Assembly: GCF_013822155.1 (NCBI RefSeq)
Contig: NZ_PNJW01000009.1
Location: forward strand, 1-64,000
Direction of reading: 5' to 3'
DNA: 64,000 nucleotides
Origin: Flavobacterium sp.
GTDB lineage: Bacteria; Bacteroidota; Bacteroidia; Flavobacteriales; Flavobacteriaceae
Both the position numbers and the translations under genes were made by a program. Positions 17,784 through 27,441 of the stretch are shown here, one piece after another. Under the pieces are notes generated by a model, which was given only the letters and a program-made list of their open reading frames with translations, had not been told where the DNA came from and did not search any database. Numbering within the stretch: the stretch's first letter is position 1; each line of letters opens with the position of its first letter.

Positions 17784-18326
17784 CTATTTAATCAAATTCC
17801 TCCTCGCATCTCCAAAACTCATCCCATCATAAACCATTTTCATGACAACTTCTTCTCGTAAACCCTCCAAATCTTCATACTCCAAATACTTCGCCCAATC
17901 CTCTTCGTTTAAAACTTGTTTGATAATCCTAATTGTTTTAGCGGTTTCAGAGGCATTTCGTAAAACTGCTTTTCCATCGTAAAAAGGCATCTCTTTATGA
18001 AAAAAATCAACCGTATTCTTATCAAAATCAACCTGAATAAAAAATAAGTTAGTCGTCTCATCATTTGGATAAAAATCGATCCATTTTGCAAAACCCACTT
18101 TTGTTTCTTGATTTTTATAATTTTCTAAAACGATTAATCGCCAACGGCAATTGGCCGCCCGCCCCCAATGATTGGAAATGCGGTAAACACCTTCTTTAGT
18201 AAAAAAATATTCACTACCTGACTTACTTTTGAAATGCGATTTTTGCAACTCAAAATCAGCTTGCGAAACTTGTTTCCAAAGGCAAAAAGTGTGTTTGTGG
18301 AAGTTATTTTGGTCGTAAGTTTTCAA
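17784..18326 (-). CDS. Conserved cytosolic protein of unknown function
   Basis: This 180-residue soluble protein has no signal peptide. It is rich in aromatic residues (KHTFCLWKQVSQADFELQK, VYRISNHWGRAANCRWRLIV). It ends with a short helix (YDGMSFGDARRNLIK) of the kind found in Flavobacteria-specific families. I recognise no catalytic motif. A perfect 20-bp inverted repeat lies between its start and the ATP-grasp gene upstream. Confidence 0.65.
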   Translation of the reverse strand: MKTYDQNNFHKHTFCLWKQVSQADFELQKSHFKSKSGSEYFFTKEGVYRISNHWGRAANCRWRLIVLENYKNQETKVGFAKWIDFYPNDETTNLFFIQVDFDKNTVDFFHKEMPFYDGKAVLRNASETAKTIRIIKQVLNEEDWAKYLEYEDLEGLREEVVMKMVYDGMSFGDARRNLIK

Positions 18327-18343
18327 TCTAAATTATTTTTAAA

Positions 18344-18395
18344 CATATAAGTCATATAAGTTTAAAAACATAAAAAAACTTATATGACTTATATG
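18344..18395. repeat. Perfect 20-bp inverted repeat with internal tandem words
   Basis: The arm at 18344-18363 and its exact reverse complement at 18376-18395 enclose a 12-base loop. Each arm is itself built of two copies of CATATAAGT-like words. It lies between two minus-strand genes and would act as a terminator or RNA-stabilising hairpin after the ATP-grasp gene. The AT-rich tandem word design resembles dispersed Flavobacterium intergenic hairpins, but I cannot check other copies here. Confidence 0.8.
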
Positions 18396-18421
18396 GTAAA
18401 TAAAAATTACTATGTTTTAAT

Positions 18422-19639
18422 TTAATGAAATTTCTTTACTTCTTTTTGTTTCAAAACAGTCGAAAAATCTTGAACCAGTCGTTCTGCATAATCATCTAAC
18501 AATTCACGAACACGTTCCGGTTTATAAGATTTCACAATCAATCCGGCATGGTATTCCAACGGAACCCTAAAACAAATTTCACTGTCATTAAACCCACTCA
18601 AATCAGGGTGTTCATATTTGGATAAGGTCAATACAATTCCTGCAAACTCATTCTTTGGAGAAGGTACTTTGTACTCTATTCCACGAACAAGAGCATCTTC
18701 AATTTTAGCCCATTCTCCCCATAAATTGATACCGGATGCGGCTTCAACCATTTCTGCTAAATGAGCACCGCCTACTCGGGAAGACGTTTCTAAAAAGTAA
18801 ATTTTTCCGTCTTCATCACATTTAATAAACTCGGTATGTGTGGCACCGTGTTTCATTCCAAATGATTTCATAACTTGCTCATTTACTTTCTTAATAGCTC
18901 TGTCATCGGTGGAATTGTACTTGATGTTTGCACTTCTAAAAATCCCACCTCCTTGCGAAATTTCCATTGGCGTGGCTAAATATTGCGAAGTCAAACTAAA
19001 CAACACTTTGGAGTTAAAATTCAATCCGTCACAATGATAAACTGCTCCTGGTTTAAACTGCTCAACCAAATACTTAATACGATTGTCTCCCAATTCATGA
19101 ATTTTATGCCATAATTCTTCTTTCGAATGTACTTTCATAATTCCGGTAGCTGAAGCTTCTGAACGTGGCTTTAAAACCCATGGAGGCGAAACGGTATCGG
19201 CAAAATGATTGATATATTCATCATTGAACAACGCACTAAAAGCAGGAACCGGAACGCCTTCCGATTGTGCTTTTACCCGCATGGCTAATTTATCCCTGAA
19301 ATAACGACCGGTCGTTTGTCCCATTCCATCCATACGGATGTTTTCACGTAAAAAAGTTGCTTTTTCCACATCAAAATCATCTAAGGCTACAATAGCATCA
19401 ATTTTTTCTTTCCGCATTAATCCGGCTACCCCATGTAAAAGCATATCTAAATCCCAATCCACATCCTGTCCCGGCATATAAAAAATTTCTTCAATCGAAT
19501 CATGAGCCCAAGGTTTATCACGCAATTTCTCTGAAGTTATGAGATAAACTTTATTACCCAATTTCTTCATATTGATTAAAAAATCATTCCCTTTAAAATA
19601 ATTAGAAATACAAATGAATGTTTTAGCAGTATTTTCCAT
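18422..19639 (-). CDS. ATP-grasp carboxylate ligase, minus-strand arm
   Basis: This 405-residue protein has a full biotin-carboxylase/D-Ala-D-Ala-ligase-like ATP-grasp. The N-domain is TFICISNYFKGNDFLINMKKLG. The linker includes KLAMRVKAQSEGVPVPAFSAL near residues 112-132. The ATP Lys region is PPWVLKPRSEASATGIMKV near 146-164. The metal site is GATHTEFIKCDEDGKIYFLETSSRVGG near 240-266. It is separated by only three bases from the upstream M17 aminopeptidase gene, which is itself 46 bases after an esterase gene. Esterase, peptidase and ligase therefore probably form one operon. A role in making or salvaging a peptide-like metabolite is inferred from the company. Confidence 0.85.
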   Translation of the reverse strand: MENTAKTFICISNYFKGNDFLINMKKLGNKVYLITSEKLRDKPWAHDSIEEIFYMPGQDVDWDLDMLLHGVAGLMRKEKIDAIVALDDFDVEKATFLRENIRMDGMGQTTGRYFRDKLAMRVKAQSEGVPVPAFSALFNDEYINHFADTVSPPWVLKPRSEASATGIMKVHSKEELWHKIHELGDNRIKYLVEQFKPGAVYHCDGLNFNSKVLFSLTSQYLATPMEISQGGGIFRSANIKYNSTDDRAIKKVNEQVMKSFGMKHGATHTEFIKCDEDGKIYFLETSSRVGGAHLAEMVEAASGINLWGEWAKIEDALVRGIEYKVPSPKNEFAGIVLTLSKYEHPDLSGFNDSEICFRVPLEYHAGLIVKSYKPERVRELLDDYAERLVQDFSTVLKQKEVKKFH

Positions 19640-19642
19640 AGA

Positions 19643-21052
19643 CTATAGGTTTTCAATAAAATTAGTAATTAAATGCACACCAAATGCAGAAGCATGCTTG
19701 GTTTTGGCAAATTCATCATCTACAAACGAAACGCCGGCAATATCGAGATGTGCCCATGAAACATGATTTTCAGTAAAAAATTCTAAAAACTTTGCAGCAG
19801 AAATAGCACCGGCAACCGGTTTTCCGGAATAATTTTTTACATCGGCAATTTCACTTTCTACATCCGATTTATAAACATCCCATAACGGCAAAGGCCAAAG
19901 TCGTTCACCCGTTACATCACCTGCCTTTTGCAACTGTTTGGCTAACTTATCATTCTTACTAAATAACGCTCCACATTCGTATCCAAAAGTGGCCACACTG
20001 CTTCCGGTTAATGTAGCGATGTCAAGAATCGTTTCCGGGTTGTAATTTTTGATTAAATAGGATAATCCATCCGCTAAAATTAATCTTCCTTCTGCATCGG
20101 TATCAATGATTTCAATGGAATGACCACTATAACTTCCAATCACATCGCTGGGTAAGAAAGAATTAGCATCTACCGAATTTTCACAAGCAGGAACGATAGC
20201 AGTAACCCGATAAGGCAATTGTAAATCGGCAATCAGTTGCATGGTTCCCAAAACGGCTGCACCACCGGCCATATCACATTTCATATGAACTATTCCTGCC
20301 GTTTTTATGTTTAAACCACCAGTGTCAAATGTGATTCCTTTACCAACCAAACCTATGTGCTTTTTAGCTGTCGTTGGATGATAATCCATGATGATAAACT
20401 GCGATTCGTTGGCACTTCCTTTTCCTACCGAAACAAAGGCATCTAAACCTAAAATATAGGCTTGCTCAGCACCAATTACTGTAACCTCCATACCATAATT
20501 TTTACCCGTTTGCATAGCCCAATCGGCTAAATGTTTGGGTGTGATTTTATTGGGTGGTAAATCAACTAAATGATAGGTTTCTAATTGAGCTTTGGCAATT
20601 TTTAAGCCTTTAATAACAGCATTTTTAACCTCTAATATTGAATTGATTTCAAAATCAAAATTATCGTTCTCCAAAGGATGTTGCTTTTTATCTTTTTTAT
20701 AATGACCTAATTGATAAGTTCCCAACCAAAGTCCTGAGATAATTGCTTCCACATTTTCGTTGGAGAAATCAGCGGAAAGAAAAAGCTTAGCCTCCTCTTT
20801 AAAATGCGAAATCTGCTTGGCTGATATTCTTCTAAACGCAGTTTTAATAACTTTATAGTCGGGTTCCTTTCCTAATCCGACGAATAGAAAAAGGTTTTCG
20901 TCCTTTTCAAAAAGGTGAAGACTGTCCTTTTTTCCGGAGAAAACTGACTTTGAAAGTTTAATTTCATTAAAAACAATACTTTCTTCCGTTTCAAAATACG
21001 GGATTAAGTTTAGTTTTTTTAAGGATTGATTATTTGTATATTTAATATTCAT
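19643..21052 (-). CDS. M17 leucyl aminopeptidase family protein
   Basis: This 469-residue protein has the M17 catalytic domain in its second half. GKGITFDTGGLNIKTAG near residues 236-252 holds the Lys and first metal Asp. MKCDMAGGAAVLGTMQ lies near 256-271. EIIDTDAEGRLILADGLSYLI near 316-336 contains the family motif NTDAEGR in the variant DTDAEGR, with catalytic Arg. It would remove N-terminal residues from peptides in the cytosol using two metal ions. It could be ordinary peptide turnover. However, tight coupling to an ATP-grasp ligase (3-base gap) and an esterase makes a dedicated substrate plausible. Confidence 0.9.
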   Translation of the reverse strand: MNIKYTNNQSLKKLNLIPYFETEESIVFNEIKLSKSVFSGKKDSLHLFEKDENLFLFVGLGKEPDYKVIKTAFRRISAKQISHFKEEAKLFLSADFSNENVEAIISGLWLGTYQLGHYKKDKKQHPLENDNFDFEINSILEVKNAVIKGLKIAKAQLETYHLVDLPPNKITPKHLADWAMQTGKNYGMEVTVIGAEQAYILGLDAFVSVGKGSANESQFIIMDYHPTTAKKHIGLVGKGITFDTGGLNIKTAGIVHMKCDMAGGAAVLGTMQLIADLQLPYRVTAIVPACENSVDANSFLPSDVIGSYSGHSIEIIDTDAEGRLILADGLSYLIKNYNPETILDIATLTGSSVATFGYECGALFSKNDKLAKQLQKAGDVTGERLWPLPLWDVYKSDVESEIADVKNYSGKPVAGAISAAKFLEFFTENHVSWAHLDIAGVSFVDDEFAKTKHASAFGVHLITNFIENL

Positions 21053-21098
21053 ATCGAAACAATTTTTTATTTAATTTTTGACATTGAAAGGGATATTG

Positions 21099-22238
21099 TC
21101 AATCCTCTTTTGTACTAAAAAACAACCACTCTATCGCTTTTGGAAATTCATCACTCCAATACACTTCGTTATGTTTTCCTTGTTCGTTGATGCTCAATCG
21201 TACTTTCATTTTGTCATTAATGGCATCTTTTTTATGCAGTCTTTTTTTAAAATTCTTTACATGATCAATCATTGTCGCACTTTCATCTCCTCCGGCATAC
21301 AAATAAATGCGAGTGTCTTGCGGCTCTTCCATATCTAAAAAAGACAACTTAATTTTAGGAACAACCCACAAAGAGGGCGAAAAAATCATTAATTTTCCAA
21401 ATACTTCCGGATACATAATCCCGCTAAAAATACTCACCAATCCACCCATGGAACTTCCGCCGATACCGGTATGCTCACGTTCGGGTTTGGTTCTAAAATT
21501 TGCATCAACGAACGGTTTTAAAGTATCGGTTAGAAAACGAATATATTTTTTACCTTGCCCGGCTCCTAATACTGTATTACCAACATTATATTCAATAATA
21601 CGTTCATTATCAGCGTGCTCAACGGCAATTACAATGATTTTACCAATTTTATATTCGGCCATAACAGCCAATTTTTTATCAATTTCCCAATTTCCGTATT
21701 TAGCTTTTTCGTTGAATAAATTTTGAGCGTCTTGTAAATACATTACCGGATAATGTTCTGTGGACGTTTCATAATCATGTGGCAACAATGCCCACACTTT
21801 TCTGGTTTTATTCAACTGTGGAATCTCAAATTCTTTAGAAATTAAATGAACCTTGGGTAAAAAATTAGGCTTAAAGGGCAACCAATTTCTTCTCCATTTG
21901 GCAACATGTTCCTTTTTTATACCATTATGCTGTTTGCACGAACGATTTTCAGTCCGATTTCCATATTTATCAATTTCTACTTCACTCCAATCTCCGCGGG
22001 TGAATTTGTATAACATTTCGTCCGGATATATAAAATCATAAGGGAATTTAAAATGATAAAGTCCCTTTCCTACTTTTTCCATTTGAAAATTCTTATCCTG
22101 TGTAACCCAATTGTTAAAATTTCCTGCGATATAAACCGGTCTTTCATCCTCTTCATCAGTAGTTAAAAGCATATTGAGTTGGGGTTCAATAATTTCTTTT
22201 TCAATGTGTTGTGGTACTATATTTTCTTCTTGCTTCAT
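21099..22238 (-). CDS. Esterase with N-terminal CBM48/AMPK-like domain
   Basis: This 379-residue protein has no signal peptide. Residues about 25-110 resemble a CBM48/AMPK1-type beta-sandwich (RPVYIAGNFNNWV, then YHFKFPYD and YKFTRGDWSEVE). Residues about 130-375 form an esterase D/enterochelin-esterase-like alpha/beta hydrolase, with nucleophile elbow GIGGSSMGGLVSIF near 243-256 and a C-terminal GKHNEVYWSDEFP His. The pairing is common among Fes-like esterases. As the first gene of the minus-strand arm it mirrors the esterase that opens the plus-strand arm. Substrate unknown. Confidence 0.8.
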   Translation of the reverse strand: MKQEENIVPQHIEKEIIEPQLNMLLTTDEEDERPVYIAGNFNNWVTQDKNFQMEKVGKGLYHFKFPYDFIYPDEMLYKFTRGDWSEVEIDKYGNRTENRSCKQHNGIKKEHVAKWRRNWLPFKPNFLPKVHLISKEFEIPQLNKTRKVWALLPHDYETSTEHYPVMYLQDAQNLFNEKAKYGNWEIDKKLAVMAEYKIGKIIVIAVEHADNERIIEYNVGNTVLGAGQGKKYIRFLTDTLKPFVDANFRTKPEREHTGIGGSSMGGLVSIFSGIMYPEVFGKLMIFSPSLWVVPKIKLSFLDMEEPQDTRIYLYAGGDESATMIDHVKNFKKRLHKKDAINDKMKVRLSINEQGKHNEVYWSDEFPKAIEWLFFSTKED

Positions 22239-22453
22239 GCTATCAAAAAATGGAATGCATTAATTATTAAAAAAGTAAATATATGTTTTTAGGATTGTGA
22301 ATGAAAATATTTTTGGACAGAAATCTGATTTATGCAAGAATAATGACTAATCGAATAAAAAAGTAACAATTAAATAAATTTGACAGCATATTTCACTCAA
22401 AAATTTCATTATTTTTAATAAATTAGCCACTTCAAATTATACACAACAAACTA

Positions 22454-23536
22454 ATGAAAAATACCGCTTTATCACACATTCACGAGAGCTTAGGAGCTAA
22501 AATGGTTCCATTTGCTGGATACAATATGCCCGTTCAATATGAAGGAGTTACTGCCGAACACGAAACCGTTCGAAATGCCGTTGGCGTTTTTGATGTATCA
22601 CACATGGGTGAATTTTTGTTAACAGGCCCTAATGCACTCGCTTTAATACAAAAAGTAACTTCTAATGATGCAGCCACTTTATACAATGGTAGAGCACAAT
22701 ATTCTTGCCTTCCAAATAATGATGGCGGAATTGTGGATGATTTAATCGTTTACAAAATTAAAGAGGAACAATATTTATTAGTCGTTAATGCCTCCAATAT
22801 AGATAAAGATTGGAATTGGATTTCGTCTCATAATGATTTAGGCGTAGAAATGAAAAATCTTTCTGAAGATTATTCCTTATTGGCCATTCAAGGACCAAAA
22901 GCAATGGAAGCCATGCAATCATTGACATCCATTAATCTAGCTGAAATTAAATACTATCATTTTGAAGTGGCTGATTTTGCCGGAATCGAACATGTAATCA
23001 TTTCCGCAACCGGTTATACCGGGTCAGGTGGATTTGAAATTTATTGTAAAAATTCGGAAGTAGTCCAAATTTGGAACAAAGTGTTTGAAGCCGGAGCTTC
23101 TTTTGGTATCAAACCTATCGGATTAGCGGCTCGTGATACTTTGCGATTGGAAATGGGTTTTTGTTTATATGGAAACGACATTAATGATACCACTTCTCCT
23201 ATTGAAGCCGGTTTAGGGTGGATTACCAAATTCAACAAAGAGTTCACAAATTCTGAAAACCTGAAAAAACAAAAAGAAGCCGGTGTGACCAAAAAATTAG
23301 TTGGTTTTGAATTAACCGAACGAGGAATTCCACGACATGATTATGAAATTGTAGATGCAGACGGAAATAATATTGGAATTGTGACTTCCGGAACGATGGC
23401 TCCAACCGTTGGAAAAGGAATCGGAATGGGCTATGTTAAAACGGAATTTTCCTCTGAAGGAAGTGAAATCTTTATTCAAATCAGAAATAACAAAGTAGCT
23501 GCGAAAGTAGTAAAATTACCTTTTTATAAAAAGTAA
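22454..23536 (+). CDS. gcvT: Glycine cleavage system T protein (aminomethyltransferase)
   Basis: This 360-residue protein begins [29 protein letters not shown], the standard GcvT N-terminus. [15 protein letters not shown], the [13 protein letters not shown] segment and the barrel motif [19 protein letters not shown] near the C-terminus follow. It transfers the aminomethyl carbon from lipoylated H protein to tetrahydrofolate, releasing ammonia. The length is normal. gcvP and gcvH are not adjacent, as is usual in this group. The gene is followed by yebC after 89 bases with its own promoter. Confidence 0.97.
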   Translation: MKNTALSHIHESLGAKMVPFAGYNMPVQYEGVTAEHETVRNAVGVFDVSHMGEFLLTGPNALALIQKVTSNDAATLYNGRAQYSCLPNNDGGIVDDLIVYKIKEEQYLLVVNASNIDKDWNWISSHNDLGVEMKNLSEDYSLLAIQGPKAMEAMQSLTSINLAEIKYYHFEVADFAGIEHVIISATGYTGSGGFEIYCKNSEVVQIWNKVFEAGASFGIKPIGLAARDTLRLEMGFCLYGNDINDTTSPIEAGLGWITKFNKEFTNSENLKKQKEAGVTKKLVGFELTERGIPRHDYEIVDADGNNIGIVTSGTMAPTVGKGIGMGYVKTEFSSEGSEIFIQIRNNKVAAKVVKLPFYKK

Positions 23537-23542
23537 TAATTT

Positions 23543-23572
23543 TTTGAAATAACAGTTTAAGTGTTATTTTTG
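23543..23572 (+). promoter_or_regulatory. Predicted promoter of yebC
   Basis: TTTG (23543-23546), an 18-base spacer and TATTTTTG (23565-23572) match the consensus. The start would be near 23579, 47 bases before the ATG. Confidence 0.7.
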
Positions 23573-23625
23573 CAGTCAAATTTTGAACATTGAACAACGA
23601 AATTAGAATATTGAAATAAACAGAA

Positions 23626-24336
23626 ATGGGAAGAGCGTTTGAATTTAGAAAAGCACGAAAAATGAAACGTTGGTCAGCGATGGCAAAAACGTTTACCAGA
23701 ATAGGAAAAGACATTGTCATGGCCGTGAAAGAAGGCGGTCCGAATGCGGAAACAAATTCCAGATTAAGAGCGGTAATGCAGAATGCCAAAGCGGCTAACA
23801 TGCCGAAAGACAATGTGGAACGGGCTATTAAAAAAGCATCAGATAAAGATACCGCTAACTATAAAGAAGTTCTATTTGAAGGATATGCTCCTCATGGGAT
23901 TGCTATTTTGATTGAAACGGCTACCGATAATAATAACAGAACAGTTGCCAATATCAGAAGTTATTTCAACAAATGTAATGGTACTTTTGGCACACAAGGT
24001 TCGGTTGAATTTATGTTTGATCACACCTGTAATTTCAGAATACCTGCTGAAGGTCAAGATGTAGATGAACTAGAATTAGAAATGATTGATTTTGGCGTAG
24101 AAGAAATTTTTGCTGACGAAGATGGAATCTTAATGTATGCTCCCTTTGAAAGTTTTGGTGCTATTCAAAAAGAATTAGAAAACCGACACATCGAAATTTT
24201 ATCTTCCGGTTTTGAACGAATCCCACAAATTACCAAAGAACTTACTCCGGAAGAAATGGCCGATGTAGAAAAATTATTGGAAAAAATTGAAGAAGACGAT
24301 GACGTCATGAACGTTTATCACACGATGCAAGAATAA
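23626..24336 (+). CDS. yebC: YebC/PmpR family protein
   Basis: This 236-residue protein begins MGRAFEFRKARKMKRWSAMAKTFTRIGKDI, continues with NSRLRAVMQNAKAANMPKDNVERAIKKA, and then LFEGYAPHGIAILIE, all characteristic of the TACO1/YebC family. Members were described as transcription regulators (PmpR). Others help ribosomes pass proline-rich stretches. The length is typical. It has its own promoter and an intrinsic terminator. Confidence 0.95.
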   Translation: MGRAFEFRKARKMKRWSAMAKTFTRIGKDIVMAVKEGGPNAETNSRLRAVMQNAKAANMPKDNVERAIKKASDKDTANYKEVLFEGYAPHGIAILIETATDNNNRTVANIRSYFNKCNGTFGTQGSVEFMFDHTCNFRIPAEGQDVDELELEMIDFGVEEIFADEDGILMYAPFESFGAIQKELENRHIEILSSGFERIPQITKELTPEEMADVEKLLEKIEEDDDVMNVYHTMQE

Positions 24337-24355
24337 TTTAGAACAAAAAACAATC

Positions 24356-24382
24356 AAAAACTCTCTATAAAGGGAGTTTTTT
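24356..24382 (+). terminator. Intrinsic terminator after yebC
   Basis: A-rich AAAAACTCTC pairs with GGGAGTTTTT across a short loop (one G-T pair) and ends in a T run, 20 bases after the yebC stop. Confidence 0.8.
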
Positions 24383-24456
24383 AGTTTTTAAACGATTGGA
24401 AATTATATATTGTTCAATCACCTATTTACTTTTTAATCATTTACTTTACAAAAAAA

Positions 24457-26241
24457 ATGGCTCGATTTAAAGAAAACGATTTACCCAAAGCAAAAATAAA
24501 CGCCTCATCACTCAGTAAAGCGTTATTGATTTTTAAGTATGCCGATGCTCATCGATGGAAATTTTTTATCGGTTTAATTTTTCTTTTATTAACGGGCGGT
24601 ACTGCCCTAGCCTTCCCTAAATTAATGGGAATGTTAGTAGATTGTGTCAAAGTCAAAGACATAAATGCAGCTAATAACGTTGCCTTAGGCCTAATTGGAA
24701 TTTTATTTTTGCAGTCGTTCTTTTCGTTTTTTAGAGTATATCTATTTGTAAATTTTACCGAAAATACGCTTGCAAATTTGCGTTTTGCCCTATATTCAAA
24801 TTTGATAAAGCTTCCGATGAACTTTTTTTCTCAAAAAAGGGTCGGTGAATTAAACAGCCGAATCAGTTCGGATATAAATCAAATTCAAGATACTTTAACC
24901 ACCACAATTGCTGAATTTTTAAGGCAGTTTATCCTGATTATTGGTGGTGTAATTTTATTAGCCAGTGAAAGCATTAAATTAACCCTGATGATGTTAGCTG
25001 TCGTCCCTTTGGTCGCTGTTGCTGCAGTTATATTCGGTCGTTTCATTCGAAAATACTCCAAGAAAGTACAAGACCAAGTGGCGGAAAGTCAAGTGATTGT
25101 TGAAGAAACCTTACAAGGCATCAGCAACGTGAAAGCTTTTGCGAACGAATGGTATGAAATTGCCCGTTACAGAAGTAAAATTAATGAAATTGTATCGATT
25201 GCTATTAAAGGCGGTCAATATCGTGGTTATTTTGCTTCCTTCATTATTTTTTGTTTATTTGGAGCTATTGTGGCGGTTGTTTGGTTTGGGGTTACTTTAA
25301 GTATAAACGGTGAAATGTCTGTAGGACAATTAATTACTTTTGTTCTATACTCCACTTTTGTAGGAGCTTCTTTTGGTGGAATTGCCGAATTATATGCTCA
25401 AATACAAAAGGCAGTTGGTGCAACTGAACGTGTTTTTGAATTATTAGATGAAAAACCGGAAGACATTAACGGTTTAGCTCCCAAATCAAGAGATAAAATA
25501 AAGGGAAATGTAACCTTTAAAAATGTGGGATTCAGCTATCCTTCTCGGAAAGAAATTGAAGTCCTTAAAGATGTTTCTTTCACGGCAAAATTTGGTCAGA
25601 AAATTGCACTCGTTGGACCAAGTGGTGCTGGAAAATCAACCATTTCGGCTTTGCTTCTTCGATTTTATGATTTAAATTCTGGAGAAATTTTAATCGATGA
25701 TAAAAACATATATTCCTATGACCTGGAACAATTAAGAGGAAATATGAGTATTGTACCCCAAGACGTTATTCTTTTTGGAGGAAGCATCAAAGAAAATATT
25801 GCCTATGGTAAACCGGATGCCACTTTTGAAGAAATAAAAATAGCTGCTCAACAAGCCAATGCCTTAGAATTCATAACCGGTTTTCCGGAACAATTTGAGA
25901 CCTTAGTTGGTGAACGCGGAATCAAATTATCTGGAGGTCAACGTCAACGCATCGCCATAGCCAGAGCATTGTTAAAAAATCCGAGTATCTTAATTTTAGA
26001 TGAAGCCACCTCGTCTTTAGACAGCGAAAGTGAAAAACTGGTTCAGGAAGCTCTAGAAACCTTAATGAAAGGTAGAACCAGCATAATCATTGCTCATCGC
26101 TTAGCGACCATTAGAAGTGCTGACAACATCTTAGTTTTAAACAATGGAGTCATTGCTGAACAAGGAACGCATAAAGAACTAGTAGAAGTTGAAAACGGTA
26201 TTTATAAAAACCTCAGTAATCTTCAATTCTCTGAATACTAA
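24457..26241 (+). CDS. ABC exporter, fused permease and ATPase (MsbA-like)
   Basis: This 594-residue half-transporter has six transmembrane helices in residues about 35-320 and one nucleotide-binding domain. Walker A is GPSGAGKSTISALLL near 388-402, the signature is LSGGQRQR near 490, Walker B is ILILDEATSSLD near 512-523, and the H-loop is IIAHRLATI. It would work as a homodimer exporting a hydrophobic substrate; MsbA-like lipid A or lipid flipping is the common annotation. The gene is monocistronic between two terminators. Confidence 0.92.
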   Translation: MARFKENDLPKAKINASSLSKALLIFKYADAHRWKFFIGLIFLLLTGGTALAFPKLMGMLVDCVKVKDINAANNVALGLIGILFLQSFFSFFRVYLFVNFTENTLANLRFALYSNLIKLPMNFFSQKRVGELNSRISSDINQIQDTLTTTIAEFLRQFILIIGGVILLASESIKLTLMMLAVVPLVAVAAVIFGRFIRKYSKKVQDQVAESQVIVEETLQGISNVKAFANEWYEIARYRSKINEIVSIAIKGGQYRGYFASFIIFCLFGAIVAVVWFGVTLSINGEMSVGQLITFVLYSTFVGASFGGIAELYAQIQKAVGATERVFELLDEKPEDINGLAPKSRDKIKGNVTFKNVGFSYPSRKEIEVLKDVSFTAKFGQKIALVGPSGAGKSTISALLLRFYDLNSGEILIDDKNIYSYDLEQLRGNMSIVPQDVILFGGSIKENIAYGKPDATFEEIKIAAQQANALEFITGFPEQFETLVGERGIKLSGGQRQRIAIARALLKNPSILILDEATSSLDSESEKLVQEALETLMKGRTSIIIAHRLATIRSADNILVLNNGVIAEQGTHKELVEVENGIYKNLSNLQFSEY

Positions 26242-26266
26242 ATCCTAATACCGGAAAACACTTAAA

Positions 26267-26302
26267 TAAAAAACTCCAAGCTTTTCAACTTGGAGTTTTT
26301 TT
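26267..26302. terminator. Bidirectional terminator between ABC exporter and cysteine synthase-like genes
   Basis: AAAAACTCCAAG pairs with CTTGGAGTTTTTTT around an 8-base loop. With A on one side and T on the other it can stop transcripts from both convergent genes. Confidence 0.9.
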
Positions 26303-26322
26303 ATATTCTTTTTTCTAGTTTC

Positions 26323-27363
26323 TTATTTTATAAATTCAATTTTTTGAACCTCTTCCATATTGATACTGTCAAAAAATCCTTGTTCATTCATCCAGTCATC
26401 ACTAAACACTTTGCTCATATAGCGAGAACCGTGGTCAGGAAAAATGGCAATTACATTTGAATTTTCATCAAATTCACCTTCCTCAGCAAACTGTCTGATG
26501 GCTTGAACAACTGCACCTGAAGTATATCCCACGAATAAACCTTCTTTTAAAGCTATTTCACGGGTAGTATGAGCACTTTCTTCGTCAGTTACTTTCATGA
26601 ATTTATCAATAATATCAAAATCAGTAGCCGTCGGAATTAAGTTTTTACCTAAACCTTCAATACGGTAAGGATATATTTCTTCGTTGTCAAACTCTTTTGT
26701 CTCGTGATATTTTTTTAATACCGAGCCATAAGCATCAACACCTAAAATTCTGATATTCGGATTTTTCTCTTTTAAAAATTTAGCTGTTCCTGATATTGTA
26801 CCTCCTGTACCACTACAAGCAATCAAGTGGGTTATATTTCCGTTGGTTTGTTCCCAAATCTCCGGACCGGTACTTTTGTAATGAGCATCAACATTTAATT
26901 GGTTGAAGTATTGGTTGATATAAATCGAACCTTTTGTCTCTTCATGTAACCGTTTGGCAACATTGTAATAAGATCGTTCATCATCTGCTGAAACGTGTGC
27001 CGGACAAACATAAACTTTTGCCCCCATGCTTCGCAACATATCAATTTTGTCGCGAGATGATTTTGAGCTTACCGCCAGTATACAATTATAGCCTTTTATA
27101 ATACTTACCATGGCTAAACTAAAACCGGTGTTTCCGGAAGTAGTTTCAATAATTGTATCGCCGGGCGTTAAAATTCCTTGCCTCTCAGCTTCTTCAATAA
27201 TATATAATGCGATTCTATCTTTTGTGGAATGGCCGGGGTTAAATGATTCAACCTTAGCATAAAAATTACCATCAAGGTTTTCAGTGACTCTATTGAGTTT
27301 AATTAAGGGAGTATTACCTATTAAATCCAATACACTATTATAGGCTTTAATCTGTTGTTTCAT
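26323..27363 (-). CDS. PLP-dependent cysteine synthase / cystathionine beta-synthase-like enzyme
   Basis: This 346-residue protein, counted from ATG 27363, is a fold-type II PLP enzyme. [16 protein letters not shown] opens it, and the PLP Lys is in [13 protein letters not shown] (K48). The phosphate-binding and substrate loops are [12 protein letters not shown] near 75 and [14 protein letters not shown] near 173. It lacks C-terminal CBS domains. It condenses O-acetylserine or serine with sulfide or homocysteine; which one cannot be decided from sequence. An upstream in-frame TTG would add six residues. I prefer the ATG since TACATTTG (27420-27427, minus) gives a reasonable leader from it. Confidence 0.88.
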   Translation of the reverse strand: MKQQIKAYNSVLDLIGNTPLIKLNRVTENLDGNFYAKVESFNPGHSTKDRIALYIIEEAERQGILTPGDTIIETTSGNTGFSLAMVSIIKGYNCILAVSSKSSRDKIDMLRSMGAKVYVCPAHVSADDERSYYNVAKRLHEETKGSIYINQYFNQLNVDAHYKSTGPEIWEQTNGNITHLIACSGTGGTISGTAKFLKEKNPNIRILGVDAYGSVLKKYHETKEFDNEEIYPYRIEGLGKNLIPTATDFDIIDKFMKVTDEESAHTTREIALKEGLFVGYTSGAVVQAIRQFAEEGEFDENSNVIAIFPDHGSRYMSKVFSDDWMNEQGFFDSINMEEVQKIEFIK

Positions 27364-27441
27364 AAAAAATATGTTAGTCAAGGCAAACTTCTATTGTTTT
27401 TGGCAACCTCAAAACTTTGCAAATGTATAAAAAAAATTTAA

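Noticed and set aside
21307..21726. Plus-strand 139-codon frame inside the CBM48-esterase gene
   Set aside because: Shadow of a strong minus-strand coding region with intact catalytic motifs.
12078..22238. Reading the amidoligase island as a siderophore (enterochelin-type) locus because of the esterases
   Set aside because: No NRPS, isochorismate or receptor genes are present; the esterase similarity is to the general alpha/beta-hydrolase fold only.
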